64,000 nucleotides of DNA, taken from assembly GCA_016930515.1 (NCBI GenBank), contig JAFGGO010000129.1:1-64000 (forward strand). Direction: 5' to 3'. A program made the position numbers and the translations under genes. Below the pieces are notes generated by a model, which was given only the letters and a program-made list of their open reading frames with translations, did no database searches and had not been told where the DNA came from. Positions 8,796 through 18,012 of the stretch are shown one piece after another (positions within the stretch are counted from its first letter, which is position 1; every line of letters starts with the position of its first letter). Source of the DNA: Promethearchaeota archaeon (lineage in GTDB: Archaea > Asgardarchaeota > Lokiarchaeia > Sigyniarchaeales > SOKP01).

Positions 8796-9320
8796 TCAGT
8801 GATTATTATGAGATTGAATTGGTAAATCATCGATCATTTTAACGAAATCTGGAGTATATTGAGTTTTTAACAAGTTTGAATTACCTATTGCAATTAAGTT
8901 TCCATCTTTATCGAGGATCTCGCAATACATATTCACGATATTCTTCCCTTCCCTTAAGGTTTTTGTTCTAACTATGACCATCTCATCAATACTTATTTTT
9001 CCTATATAGTTTAAATGAGAATCGATGGAGATGAGAAACCCGGGATAGCCTAAGGTTGCAGTTGTCATTCCGATCGCATCGTCAATCAAGGCACCCTGCA
9101 TGCCACCGTGTAATAATCCCGTAGGATTAGCCCATTCTTTTTTGAGTTTAAATTCAAGTTCTAATTCACCTCTTCGGGCCCTGAGAAGCGTGCCGTTTAA
9201 ATATTTTGAAAAGGGAGGTAGTGGTCCAGGAAAATCTGCAACCCCTTGTCCCTTAAAGGAATTAAACAGGGTTAAAATTCGTTCTGATCGTTTTAAAACC
9301 TCTTGTTCGATGATATTCAT
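8796..9320 (-). CDS. PaaI-type hotdog-fold acyl-CoA thioesterase
   Basis: A 174-residue hotdog-fold protein. The central helix region carries HGGMQGALIDDA (71-82), the HGG motif and acidic residue of the PaaI/4HBT thioesterases that hydrolyse aryl- or acyl-CoA in the cytosol. It starts divergently from the ADP-forming acyl-CoA synthetase alpha gene, and both act on CoA thioesters, so a shared promoter region (9321-9442) and a joint role in acyl-CoA turnover are plausible. Substrate unknown. Confidence 0.8.
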   Translation of the reverse strand: MNIIEQEVLKRSERILTLFNSFKGQGVADFPGPLPPFSKYLNGTLLRARRGELELEFKLKKEWANPTGLLHGGMQGALIDDAIGMTTATLGYPGFLISIDSHLNYIGKISIDEMVIVRTKTLREGKNIVNMYCEILDKDGNLIAIGNSNLLKTQYTPDFVKMIDDLPIQSHNNH

Positions 9321-9442
9321 TTGCTATAAAAATAAGAACACCCTTGTTAATAAAATTACGCACTCGTTTCGAATCAATTCTGAGGATTAGTCATAAGTAC
9401 AAAATTTTAATTAAGCTACAGAATTTAGTCAACTTGGTAACA

Positions 9443-10888
9443 ATGAACGATACGAACAATCAAGAATTAAAAGACTTATCGTTTATAAACGAAATAAAAT
9501 CAATGGCCGTGATCGGAACTTCTCAAAAACGTGAATTCTTTTTCTTAATGAGCCATAAAGAGAATTTTAAGGGAAACATTTACGCAATTCACCCAAAATT
9601 AAATCAAATTCCCGGATTTGATAATGGTTCGGAAGGTAGGATATTTTCTTCTTTGAAAGATGTTCCAGAAGACATCGATTACGCATATATAACGGTTCCA
9701 CCTTCGCAAATATTAGATGTAATGAGCGATTGTGTCAAAAAGGGAGTCAAACTAGCTAGTATTTTTACAGCAGAGTTCTCGGATTCTGGTACACATGAGG
9801 GCGAGGCGCTTGAAAAAGACTTACTTAAGAAGGCTGACAATAAAGTGAGATTATTAGGTCCAAATGGCATGGGCATGTATTATCCAAGGTTAGGAATCGC
9901 ATGGAGATATAAATTTCCAACCACCATTGGAAACATTGGATTCATATCTCAATCGGGTGGTATAAGCAATTTAGTAATATATTCGTCCATAAATTTAGGA
10001 ATTGCTTTTTCCAAGGTATTTTCTTTCGGAAACGGGGCTGATGTCGATTTTGTCGATCTTTTAAACTATCTTGAAAACGACAATGAGACGGAGATCATAA
10101 CATGCTATCTGGAAGGAATAAAACCCGAACGAGGAGAAGCGTTAAAACGCGTTCTAACAAGCTTGAAAAAACCGCTTATCGTTGTTAAAGGAGGTAGGAC
10201 AAAGGCGGGTTCGAAAGCAGCACAAACTCATACGGCAGCAATTTCAGGAAGTGAGAAAGTTTGGGACGCACTATTCGATCAATATAACATAATTAGAGTG
10301 GACACCATCGAACAATTATTGCACGCTGCCAAGCTCATGGACTTTTATGGCCTTTTTAATGTGAAAAACGTTGCGCTTTTTAGCATTAGTGGTGGCTATG
10401 GTGTAGTCCTCGCAGACTTGCTCGAAAAATACGGTTTAAAGGTCCCACAATTTAGCCCAAATATACAACAGAAACTTAAAGAAAAGTTTTTTACTCTTGG
10501 AACAAGCTCGAGAAATCCCTTGGACGTTTCAACTCAAGTGTTTGCAACCGAGAGTATGAGAGACATATTGGATATCGCCTTATCTGACGATAAAATCGAT
10601 GCATTAATCATGGACTTGCCAAGCTGGTATTTAAATCAAGACTACCACATCAGGAAGAATTCTGGATTCGAGAAAGGAATTTTAGAAGCCTTTACATCCT
10701 TGAAACAGCTCAATAAGGTTGTGGTCGTGATAATTCAGACCGCAAATTGCCTGGAAGATAAGACTCGAGCGGTTAAATTTTTAACGGAGCAAGGGATTCC
10801 CGTGTTTGAAAATCCGCTAGAATTCGTTGAATTACTTTCGAAGATTTCTAAATATACACAAAAAAAAAATGCTCGTTCTGCAATTTAA
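9443..10888 (+). CDS. ADP-forming acyl/acetyl-CoA synthetase alpha chain
   Basis: The alpha-type chain of NDP-forming acyl-CoA synthetase, converting acyl-CoA, ADP and phosphate to acid, ATP and CoA. Domains in order are CoA-binding Rossmann (SMAVIGTSQ), then two succinyl-CoA-ligase-like flavodoxin domains with SQSGG and a histidine in THTAA that fits the phosphohistidine segment. I start it at the ATG at 9443 (481 residues); an upstream ATG at 9344 would add 33 residues without homology. The ATP-grasp beta chain is not in the window. It completes substrate-level phosphorylation from acyl-CoA made by the 2-oxoacid oxidoreductases encoded here. Confidence 0.87.
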   Translation: MNDTNNQELKDLSFINEIKSMAVIGTSQKREFFFLMSHKENFKGNIYAIHPKLNQIPGFDNGSEGRIFSSLKDVPEDIDYAYITVPPSQILDVMSDCVKKGVKLASIFTAEFSDSGTHEGEALEKDLLKKADNKVRLLGPNGMGMYYPRLGIAWRYKFPTTIGNIGFISQSGGISNLVIYSSINLGIAFSKVFSFGNGADVDFVDLLNYLENDNETEIITCYLEGIKPERGEALKRVLTSLKKPLIVVKGGRTKAGSKAAQTHTAAISGSEKVWDALFDQYNIIRVDTIEQLLHAAKLMDFYGLFNVKNVALFSISGGYGVVLADLLEKYGLKVPQFSPNIQQKLKEKFFTLGTSSRNPLDVSTQVFATESMRDILDIALSDDKIDALIMDLPSWYLNQDYHIRKNSGFEKGILEAFTSLKQLNKVVVVIIQTANCLEDKTRAVKFLTEQGIPVFENPLEFVELLSKISKYTQKKNARSAI

Positions 10889-10970
10889 ATGAGTTTATTT
10901 TATCATTTACATACAATTAAATAAAAAAATGTTTTATTTCATGTTCTATCATAAATAATTAGGGGACGGA

Positions 10971-11144
10971 TTGCTTTTAAAAAGCGTTCAGACTAGGGAA
11001 GATGCCGAACCAGCTGCATCTCTCTTGAAGGTAGTTTTTAACGAAGAACCAAGCGTTGTTCGTTTGTACAAGAGCCTATATTATCACTATCAACTAGCGA
11101 ATCACGACTATTTCTTATTCATTAAGGACGAGAGCAGAAAATAG
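10971..11144 (+). pseudogene. GNAT acetyltransferase fragment
   Basis: A frame opening at TTG with a good ribosome site (AGGGG five bases before) encodes 57 residues resembling the N-terminus of a GNAT acetyltransferase: REDAEPAASLL, then a YHYQLANHDYFLFIKDE strand-turn-strand. It stops at TAG. Shifting frame at the stop restores the next expected strand (EQKIVVSTIEKI), after which the homology ends. I read it as a truncated, frameshifted gene. No intact copy is in the window. Confidence 0.55.
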
Positions 11145-11183
11145 TCGTGTCTACTATTGAGAAAATACGGAACGAAGAAAAAA

Positions 11184-11523
11184 ATGAAAGATGCAAAGAA
11201 AAATTTGGACTTGGGGCACGAGAGATGCAAGATGATTGAAGATTCGCCCAAGTCATTTATCGTTGCATTTAAAGGGCTTTCTTACGTAGGAGGCATTGAG
11301 CTGGGATGCGCTTAAAATAGGACTAATCGAGGAGGTCGTCCCGAACGAAATATTTCTGGAAAGAGCCATCGAGCTCGCAAGAGCTATTGCTAAAGGTTGT
11401 CCAACTTCCACGGCATTGAGTAAAAAAGCGATGAACGAGGGAATAGCATTAACTCTTAACGAGGCGTTAGAAAAAGAAAAATTCTACTTTATAGAAAACA
11501 TACTCACATTAGAATGGAACTAA
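11184..11523 (+). pseudogene. Enoyl-CoA hydratase/isomerase remnant with internal deletion
   Basis: Two parts of a crotonase-family protein are joined here. 11184-11315 reads like the segment before and including the first oxyanion loop (MIEDSPKSFIVAFKGLSYVGGIEL). From about 11287 a second frame reads like the C-terminal third (ALKIGLIEEVVPNEIF, then KKAMNEGIALTLNEALEKEK), ending at 11523. The middle of the family, with the second catalytic segment, is missing and the two parts are in different frames. The gene should be inactive. It adjoins the GNAT fragment, so 10.97-11.52 kb is a small patch of gene decay. Confidence 0.7.
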
Positions 11524-11725
11524 GGCTTTTTGCTTTTATTGAAAAGAGAGATACAAATTTCAAGCAATTAGGATGTGAATAAGAAGATTGAGCAATTATT
11601 AAATGCGACGCAATTGCTTAAACCTCGTTATTAATTGGAATTTACTTTCTTATTTGTTAATTTTTTCTTTCCTTGAAGACTTTAAATAAGTTAATTTTTT
11701 AACCAAGGACAATTTATTTTAGAAC

Positions 11726-12553
11726 ATGAATGAAATCAGGATCGATAGTTGGAACCAATTAAACGACGAGTTGTTCAAGGGATGGTGGACACCAAAGATA
11801 AGACGATTTCGGGCCCCTCTTGCGTATCGAGGGGTATCAAACAGTACCTATTGCTTGGAAACTTCGCTCATGAGATTAGGAGGAAAATACGCGAAAATCG
11901 AACCACACTTGCTCAGGAACTTTAAAAAATACGCTGGAAAGGAGATCGCAAGATATTCTCGGCAGGATGTCTCGAAATTTAACTCTATATGGCATTGGTT
12001 GATAGTTGGACAGCATCACGGCCTTCCAACGAGGTTGCTTGACTGGACTTATTCCCCGCTCGTTGCGTTATACTTTGCTACGAGCAATTTAGAGAAAACG
12101 AATAAAGACGGCGCCATATGGGTTGTAAATTTCATCGAATGCAGCAAGTACCTACCCGAAAAAGTAATGAAACCGTTATTCAATAGCGATTCTAGAGTAC
12201 ACTCGATTGAGCTGCTCGAAGAGACATTCTCGGGAACCCTCAAAGCGTTAAAAAACCTTGAAACAGCCAGCGATGAAGAATACGCCATATTTCTTGAACC
12301 CCCATCGATAGACGATAGAGTGGTCAATCAATTCGCCATGTTTTCTTTCATGTCGAATCCCAAAACTTGCATGGACGATTGGCTACAAAAATATCCTGAA
12401 GAGCGGCTCTGGCGAAAAATAATCGTTCCTTCAGAACTCAAGGTCGAAATTCGTGATAAACTTTCTCAATCAAACATCAACGAAAGAACCATGTTTCCCG
12501 GACTTGACGGAATATGTCGCTGGTTATGCCATTATTACGCACCTGGAAAATGA
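11726..12553 (+). CDS. FRG domain protein
   Basis: A 275-residue protein with the FRG domain: a YRG variant of the name motif at 34-36, and QHHGLPTRLLDW at 96-107 followed by SPLVALYFAT. FRG domains are widespread in bacteria and archaea and often lie in variable or defence-related loci; the biochemical activity is not established. It is followed after 14 bases by a radical SAM gene on the same strand, so the two are probably co-transcribed. No membrane segment or signal peptide. Confidence 0.8.
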   Translation: MNEIRIDSWNQLNDELFKGWWTPKIRRFRAPLAYRGVSNSTYCLETSLMRLGGKYAKIEPHLLRNFKKYAGKEIARYSRQDVSKFNSIWHWLIVGQHHGLPTRLLDWTYSPLVALYFATSNLEKTNKDGAIWVVNFIECSKYLPEKVMKPLFNSDSRVHSIELLEETFSGTLKALKNLETASDEEYAIFLEPPSIDDRVVNQFAMFSFMSNPKTCMDDWLQKYPEERLWRKIIVPSELKVEIRDKLSQSNINERTMFPGLDGICRWLCHYYAPGK

Positions 12554-12567
12554 GGTATAAATAATTT

Positions 12568-13710
12568 ATGAACGCGTTTCAAATAGCAACTGTCCGACCT
12601 CCAACGGAGAACTTTAGCTTAGCCATTAACACCCATTCCTATTGCCCGTGGGGAAAGTGTGCTTTTTGCCCTGGTCATTTATTCGAAGAGGAGCTTCAAT
12701 TTAAAAGAAGAACGCTTGAAGAGGTTATTAACGATATAAATAATGCTCGGGACTTAAATCATGAGTTATTAAACGAAGGTCCCGTGAATCAAGCTTCGAT
12801 GTTTAAAGTAATTTCGAAATATCAAAACTTAAACGAATGCGTGTTGCATTTAGCATACTGGCATTTATACACGAATGCAACGACCGCATTTTTGGGGGGA
12901 GCGAATCCCCTTTTATATAAAAAAGAATTTCTAACAGGAGTTCTTTCGTACCTTAAAGCAACATTTCCGTCAATAAAGAGAATAACGAGTTACGGAAGGA
13001 CGCGTACAGCTTCCAAGAAAAAAAATGCTTATTTTAAAGCACTTCACGAAGAAGGTTTAGATCGGATACATGTGGGTTTGGAATCGGGTTCGGATAAAGT
13101 GTTGGAATTTATCAACAAGGGGGTTACAAGCGAGCAACACATCTTAGGCGGCTCCAACATCAAACAAGGTGGCATTTCCTTGTGTTCCTATGTAATGCCA
13201 GGATTAGGAGGTAAAAAATGGAGCGAGGAACATGCCTTAGAAACTGCTCGAGTAATCAACGAGCTTGAACCAGATTTCGTTAGGCTAAGAACGCTTGAGA
13301 TTTTTCCCAAAACACCCCTGCATCAAAAGCTCTGGTCAGGTGAATTCGAGGAATTAAAGGAAGAGGAAGTTGTCAAGGAAGAGCGCTTGCTCGTAGAAAA
13401 CATCGAATGTGAAACTACGATCACAAGCGATTCAGCCGCAAACCTTTTAACAGATATATGGGGCGATTTACCCCGCGATAAGAATAAAATATTACGGGTC
13501 ATTGATAACTATTTAGATTTAGATTCCAAGCAAAAGATCGAGTTTAGCTTGAAAAGGAGAGGCGAAGCATTTAGCAGCCAATATGGAGGATTATCCAGCG
13601 ATATTATAGAGAAGATCGAAAAATTAAAGGAATTTTCTTCAAATAACGACGATTATTACGCTGAGATGGCACATTTAATTAGATTTATTCGCGCGAAACT
13701 CATCCCATAA
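12568..13710 (+). CDS. Radical SAM protein with a Cx4CxxC cluster motif
   Basis: A 380-residue radical SAM enzyme. The cluster cysteines are C26, C31 and C34 (CPWGKCAFC), spaced Cx4CxxC rather than the common Cx3CxxC; I know this spacing from a subgroup of uncharacterised radical SAM proteins. The barrel continues with GLESGSDKVLEFINKG, the SAM-binding region, and a C-terminal alpha-helical part. It reductively cleaves SAM; the substrate is unknown. It follows the FRG gene by 14 bases, suggesting functional linkage. It superficially resembles oxygen-independent coproporphyrinogen oxidases, but I would not assign that role. Confidence 0.82.
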   Translation: MNAFQIATVRPPTENFSLAINTHSYCPWGKCAFCPGHLFEEELQFKRRTLEEVINDINNARDLNHELLNEGPVNQASMFKVISKYQNLNECVLHLAYWHLYTNATTAFLGGANPLLYKKEFLTGVLSYLKATFPSIKRITSYGRTRTASKKKNAYFKALHEEGLDRIHVGLESGSDKVLEFINKGVTSEQHILGGSNIKQGGISLCSYVMPGLGGKKWSEEHALETARVINELEPDFVRLRTLEIFPKTPLHQKLWSGEFEELKEEEVVKEERLLVENIECETTITSDSAANLLTDIWGDLPRDKNKILRVIDNYLDLDSKQKIEFSLKRRGEAFSSQYGGLSSDIIEKIEKLKEFSSNNDDYYAEMAHLIRFIRAKLIP

Positions 13711-13924
13711 AAACTTTGATTTTATAAAATATCTTTAATTACTTATCACTTTTTTATCCTATTTAAAAATATATTAAAGGTTATTATTAGAACCAATTTT
13801 TTAAGAAAAAAATTTCCAAAATTATTCCATGAGCTTGAAAAAGCCAAAGCTTAATAGGTTGTAATCATTAAATATACATAATTCTTATAGAATTAACCTT
13901 GTTTATTCTAGAATTACAAGTAAA

Positions 13925-14173
13925 TTGGTTTTAAAATTGGTAAATGGAACAGTAAAATGGTTTAACAACCGTAAAGGTTACGGATTTATTAATTCCGAAG
14001 ATGGAAATGATGTGTTCGTTCATTTTTCTGCGATCAACGCAGATGAAGGCGAATTTAAGTCGTTAAATGAAAACGATAAGGTCGAATTTGAGGTTGTTGA
14101 TGGTGATAAAGGACCACAAGCAAATAATGTGGTTGTTATTGAACGAGCTCCTCGACAATTCCGACAAAGATAA
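13925..14173 (+). CDS. Cold-shock domain protein
   Basis: A single cold-shock domain of about 80 residues with both RNA-binding motifs, KGYGFI and VFVHF. It binds single-stranded RNA or DNA in the cytosol, typically as an RNA chaperone. The start is uncertain: TTG at 13925 or TTG at 13937, the latter giving the usual [10 protein letters not shown] opening. Cold-shock proteins are patchy in archaea, so ancient acquisition from bacteria is likely. It stands alone, with AT-rich promoter DNA at 13711-13924. Confidence 0.9.
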   Translation: MVLKLVNGTVKWFNNRKGYGFINSEDGNDVFVHFSAINADEGEFKSLNENDKVEFEVVDGDKGPQANNVVVIERAPRQFRQR

Positions 14174-14314
14174 TTGATAAGCGAACGAATAAATCGATTA
14201 ATAAATTAAAAGCTAAAAATTAAAGTAAATAAGAATTCAGTAAAATCTTTACGGGATTGTTATTGAACTTTACTTCTTTTTTATCCTATCTTTCTTTTCT
14301 TAATTAATATTATT

Positions 14315-15163
14315 TTAGGATTTATCAAATTTAGTTTTCTGAGCTATTTTTAATTCCTTGGAAAACCGCATGAAGCCTCTGACTAATTTCATCGTTGAGT
14401 AACCCTTGATAATTTCTCCATTTTTCCTGCAAGAAGGTATCGCAAAGGGTAAGACTGCCCTGCAACTCTTTTCTATATTATTCATCACATTTTTTTTTAG
14501 CAATTCCATTTCAAGATCGAAGTCTTCTTTTTTCTTCCAAGATTCGAGAAGACTAGTTCTGCGATTCAAATTTGTATCAATCATTCCAGGAAAAAAGATA
14601 TTAATCTTAATGTCTTGCTTATTTTGCTTGAACTCTCTTGCTAAACATCTCGAGAAAGCGAGAACGCCAGCTTTTGATGCGGAATAGATGGTCATGTTTT
14701 CTTGTGGTTTTTCAGCTCCAGCCCCAGCCAACGTGATTATTCTCCCATAACCCTGTTCTTTCATATAAGGAAGGACGGCGGCGATTGAATCAATAGTACC
14801 TATTAAATTTGTTCCAATTACATCTTTTGCGTTAGCATCGACCTGTTCAAAAGGAATATATTCAAAGGGACCATATGTATGGTTGATACCAGCATTTGCC
14901 ACGAGCACGCGTACTGATCCAAACGCATTTATTGTTTTTTTCACGAAAGAATTTATGGATGATGGATCCTTTACATCACAAGCGCTCCCAATAATATTTT
15001 GACTTCCATATAGTTCTAATTCTTTGAGTGTCTTCTCAACATTCGCCTCGTTTCGAGAAAAAATAGCAATCTTGCATCCTTCTTTCAAAAAGATTTTAGC
15101 TATTTGTTTTCCAATTCCACTAGTGGATCCAGTAATAATTGCAGTCTCATTTTTCATACTCAT
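14315..15163 (-). CDS. Short-chain dehydrogenase/reductase
   Basis: A 282-residue classical SDR: TGSTSGIG cofactor loop near the N-terminus, NAG motif, and YSASK with the catalytic Tyr and Lys. The strand that normally supplies the catalytic serine reads TLAGAGA, where related proteins have LSGGGA, so the serine appears to be alanine; activity may be reduced or altered. The C-terminal region is basic. Stand-alone leftward gene, convergent with the cold-shock gene. Substrate unknown. Confidence 0.85.
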   Translation of the reverse strand: MSMKNETAIITGSTSGIGKQIAKIFLKEGCKIAIFSRNEANVEKTLKELELYGSQNIIGSACDVKDPSSINSFVKKTINAFGSVRVLVANAGINHTYGPFEYIPFEQVDANAKDVIGTNLIGTIDSIAAVLPYMKEQGYGRIITLAGAGAEKPQENMTIYSASKAGVLAFSRCLAREFKQNKQDIKINIFFPGMIDTNLNRRTSLLESWKKKEDFDLEMELLKKNVMNNIEKSCRAVLPFAIPSCRKNGEIIKGYSTMKLVRGFMRFSKELKIAQKTKFDKS

Positions 15164-15279
15164 AAAATTTTCACTATCATGTTTGTTATTGTAGCTAGGT
15201 GAATAAAAAACCTTTAGAAGTAATAAGAATTTGTAGTATAAATAATAAATAGATTGAAGATTTCGAGAGAGGATATAGT

Positions 15280-16215
15280 ACGGAAATAAAGAGTATATGG
15301 ATCTGTGGTGTAGGGGGCGTAGGGGGACATTTTGGAGGACGAATCGCTCATTGCATTACAGAATATTATAAGAATAAGTACGAGGTTTATTTCCTAGCCC
15401 GAGGTGCCCATTTGGATGAGATTCAGAAAAATGGCCTTCAGCTCCACACTAACAACGGGAAAAAGCTCATTTGTCATCCTAATCTTGCTTCGAATTCCGT
15501 CAAGGAGTTTCCTTCTCCAGATTTATGTTTCATATGTGTGAAGAATTACGATTTGAAAGATCTCTTGTTGTTTATCCGTCCAAAATTAAAGAATGAAACA
15601 ATTATTGTTCCTTTAATGAACGGCGTGGACATTTACGAAAGAATTAGAAAAGAAATAAAGAATTGCGTATTATTACCCACTTGCGTATATGTGGGTTCCC
15701 ACATTGAACGGCCAGGAGTTGTTATCCAAACGGGAAAGGAAGGTTTTATTTTTTGTGGACCTGATCCATCTCATCTTGACTTTAAACCCCATATCATGCT
15801 TGGTTTTTTTAAAGACATGAATATCGACATAAAATGGATGAAAAACCCTTACCCTGCAATATGGGAAAAATATCTCCTCGTAGCGTCTTTTGCATTGGTA
15901 TGTACCCATGTGGGACAAAATTTTGGAGGAGTATTAGGAGATCCGGAACATATTCGCATACTAAAAGGCATCATGAAAGAGATAATTTCAATAGCAAATA
16001 AAAAAGGAATTTCTCTCCCAGAAGGCGTTATAGACAAAACAATTGATATATGCAGGGCTGTCCCAGATATAAAACCTTCCTATATGAGAGATGTTGAAAA
16101 AGGAACGAAAAACGAAGGAGATTTATTTGGAGGTGCCATAATCAAAATGGGTGAAGAAGTTGGCGTCCCAACACCATTAACACGGTCTATTTATACAATA
16201 ATGAGAGGAAAATAA
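15280..16215 (+). CDS. Ketopantoate reductase-family (ApbA/PanE-like) oxidoreductase
   Basis: A PanE/ApbA-type NADP-dependent reductase. The Rossmann motif CGVGGVGGHFGG lies right at the N-terminus, and the C-terminal helical domain is intact (KGTKNEGDLFGG near the end). No ATG, GTG or TTG occurs between the upstream stop at 15250 and the glycine motif. A GAGAGGAT ribosome site at 15267-15274 points to a near-cognate start, ACG at 15280 or ATA at 15286. The first ordinary start, TTG 15412, would delete the cofactor loop. It is co-directional with the DUF4184 gene six bases downstream. A role in pantothenate synthesis is possible but the family is broad. Confidence 0.75.
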   Translation, partial: TEIKSIWICGVGGVGGHFGGRIAHCITEYYKNKYEVYFLARGAHLDEIQKNGLQLHTNNGKKLICHPNLASNSVKEFPSPDLCFICVKNYDLKDLLLFIRPKLKNETIIVPLMNGVDIYERIRKEIKNCVLLPTCVYVGSHIERPGVVIQTGKEGFIFCGPDPSHLDFKPHIMLGFFKDMNIDIKWMKNPYPAIWEKYLLVASFALVCTHVGQNFGGVLGDPEHIRILKGIMKEIISIANKKGISLPEGVIDKTIDICRAVPDIKPSYMRDVEKGTKNEGDLFGGAIIKMGEEVGVPTPLTRSIYTIMRGK

Positions 16216-16221
16216 CCTATC

Positions 16222-16881
16222 ATGCCAAGTTCAATATTTTCGCACCAAGCGCCTTGTCTCCCCTTGAAAATAAAATATCCTAATAAATTTGATGGTACGG
16301 CACTTTGTTTGGCAAGTGTTATTCCTGATATATTTTTACTAGTAAATTACATACTTGGAGTGGATCTCCGCTTGATATCTCATAGTTTGATTGGACAATT
16401 GATATTGACGGTGCCTTTTACCATTTTAGCAACCGTGCTTTTTTGTAAGTATATAGGACCACTTTGTGCCCGCATTGCAAACGGAAAATGGTTTATACTA
16501 AAACCATTAAAATACTTTGGCGTAAATGATTGGAATTTATTGAAAAACAAGCAATTTAATCGGAGATTCTTTATTGTCGCTTCGTATTCAGCTCTGATAG
16601 GGGGGATAACTCATTTATTACTGGATTGGCCTTCGCATGCTCAGGTCGAGATATTGTATCCTTGGTTTGTGTGGACAAATCCAAACTTCCTGTTGGTCTC
16701 TATAACGGATTTTAGCACGATTCCGAAGGGTTCTGTAGATAGATTCTCGGGTTTAACGGTTTACTGGCTTTTATGGACGATTGAATCGTTCGTTGGATTA
16801 TTCATCTCCTTGTATTTTCTGAGATACATTAAAAATCGGGAATTAATCAAAAAATGGTACGGTTTTTCAGAATATAAATAA
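16222..16881 (+). CDS. DUF4184 family membrane protein
   Basis: A 219-residue integral membrane protein matching the DUF4184 pattern: PSSIFSHQAPCLPLKIKYP at the N-terminus, FDGTALCLASVIPD in the first helix, a GGITHLLLDW segment, and about five hydrophobic helices. Conserved histidine and aspartate residues near membrane faces hint at metal or phospholipid handling, resembling the YdjM/metal-dependent hydrolase group, but function is unknown. It follows the reductase gene by six bases and is probably in its transcript. Confidence 0.75.
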   Translation: MPSSIFSHQAPCLPLKIKYPNKFDGTALCLASVIPDIFLLVNYILGVDLRLISHSLIGQLILTVPFTILATVLFCKYIGPLCARIANGKWFILKPLKYFGVNDWNLLKNKQFNRRFFIVASYSALIGGITHLLLDWPSHAQVEILYPWFVWTNPNFLLVSITDFSTIPKGSVDRFSGLTVYWLLWTIESFVGLFISLYFLRYIKNRELIKKWYGFSEYK

Positions 16882-16988
16882 TGAAATTTTTTCGCATTGA
16901 GGCTTCAGAGAATACTTTTCATTTATTTAAATAAAATACTTAAACTAATAGCACATAAATTGAAGTATTATTGAAAGAGGATATAATT

Positions 16989-17978
16989 GTGGAATTTAAA
17001 ATATTATACGAAGGAAAGGGAGAAATATTTTGTAAAAACACGCCATCCGAAATGAGAAAATGGACTAAAAACAATAAAGAACGAACTTTAAAAGACAAAC
17101 GAATGAATATTAAAGAAGCCGTGAGAAAGTTCGTAAAGCATGGAGATTATGTTGCAATTGGAGGTTTTGGACATGTGAGAATTCCAATGGTCGCAATATT
17201 CGAAATCGTCCGACAAAAAAAAAGGGATTTATGCGTTGCTGGGCATACTGCCGTTCAGGATATTGACGTTCTTATGGCAGGAGGGTGTGTTAAAGCCGTT
17301 GATATAGCATATGTAGTTGGGTTCGAGCTCAGAGGGCTTTCAAGCGTTCAAAGGCGCCTTTTTGAGAGCGGACAAGTTAAATTTTGCGAATATACTAACG
17401 GTGCTTTAGCATATCGCTTGCGAGCGGGGGCCCAAGGTGTCCCGTTCATTCCCGTTAAAGTTATGTTAGGAACCGACACATTAAAGTATTCCCCCGGAAA
17501 AGTAATCGAGTGCCCATTTACGGGCGAAAAAGTCTTATTGCTTCCATCCTTAAATCCAGATGTTCTCATCATGCACGCTCATAGGGCAGATAAGTATGGG
17601 AATGTGCAGATTGATGGAACAATCGTAAAAGACGACCTTCAGGCGAGAGCATCCAAGCGAGTTGTAGTAACCGTTGAAGAAATCATCGAAGAAGAAATAA
17701 TAAGGAAGGAGCCAGGAAGGACCATTATTCCTTTTTATATGGTCGATGCCGTTGTGGAACAACCATGGGGTTCTCACCCAGGAAACATGCCTTACAAATA
17801 TTATTTCGACCATGATTGGACGGAAGCTTGGTTAGCAGCGGGAAGAGCTGAAGATCCCACCATTTTAAAAGCATTCATGGAAGAATGGATCTATGGACTG
17901 GAAAATTTCGATCAATACCTCGCTAAATTAGGTCGAGATAGGTTAGAAAAGCTAAAAAAAGCAGAGGTACGAAAATAA
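16989..17978 (+). CDS. CoA-transferase subunit A (glutaconate/3-oxoacid CoA-transferase type)
   Basis: Family I CoA-transferase alpha chain with the signature VAIGGFGHVRIPM after the conserved MNIKEAVRKFVKHGD segment. I start it at GTG 16989, eight bases after GAGG, rather than TTG 16971. Partner subunit B follows after about 34 bases. Together they would move CoA between acyl-CoA and a carboxylate, or hydrolyse a cyclic acyl-CoA as IpdAB does in steroid degradation; substrate cannot be decided. This fits the CoA-thioester theme of the window. Confidence 0.82.
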   Translation: MEFKILYEGKGEIFCKNTPSEMRKWTKNNKERTLKDKRMNIKEAVRKFVKHGDYVAIGGFGHVRIPMVAIFEIVRQKKRDLCVAGHTAVQDIDVLMAGGCVKAVDIAYVVGFELRGLSSVQRRLFESGQVKFCEYTNGALAYRLRAGAQGVPFIPVKVMLGTDTLKYSPGKVIECPFTGEKVLLLPSLNPDVLIMHAHRADKYGNVQIDGTIVKDDLQARASKRVVVTVEEIIEEEIIRKEPGRTIIPFYMVDAVVEQPWGSHPGNMPYKYYFDHDWTEAWLAAGRAEDPTILKAFMEEWIYGLENFDQYLAKLGRDRLEKLKKAEVRK

Positions 17979-18012
17979 AACAAAAATGATTTCTATTTTA
18001 AGGAGTTAAGCA

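Noticed and set aside
9344-9442. N-terminal extension of the acyl-CoA synthetase alpha chain
   Set aside because: The extra 33 residues are basic, lack homology and overlap the promoter region of the divergent thioesterase gene.
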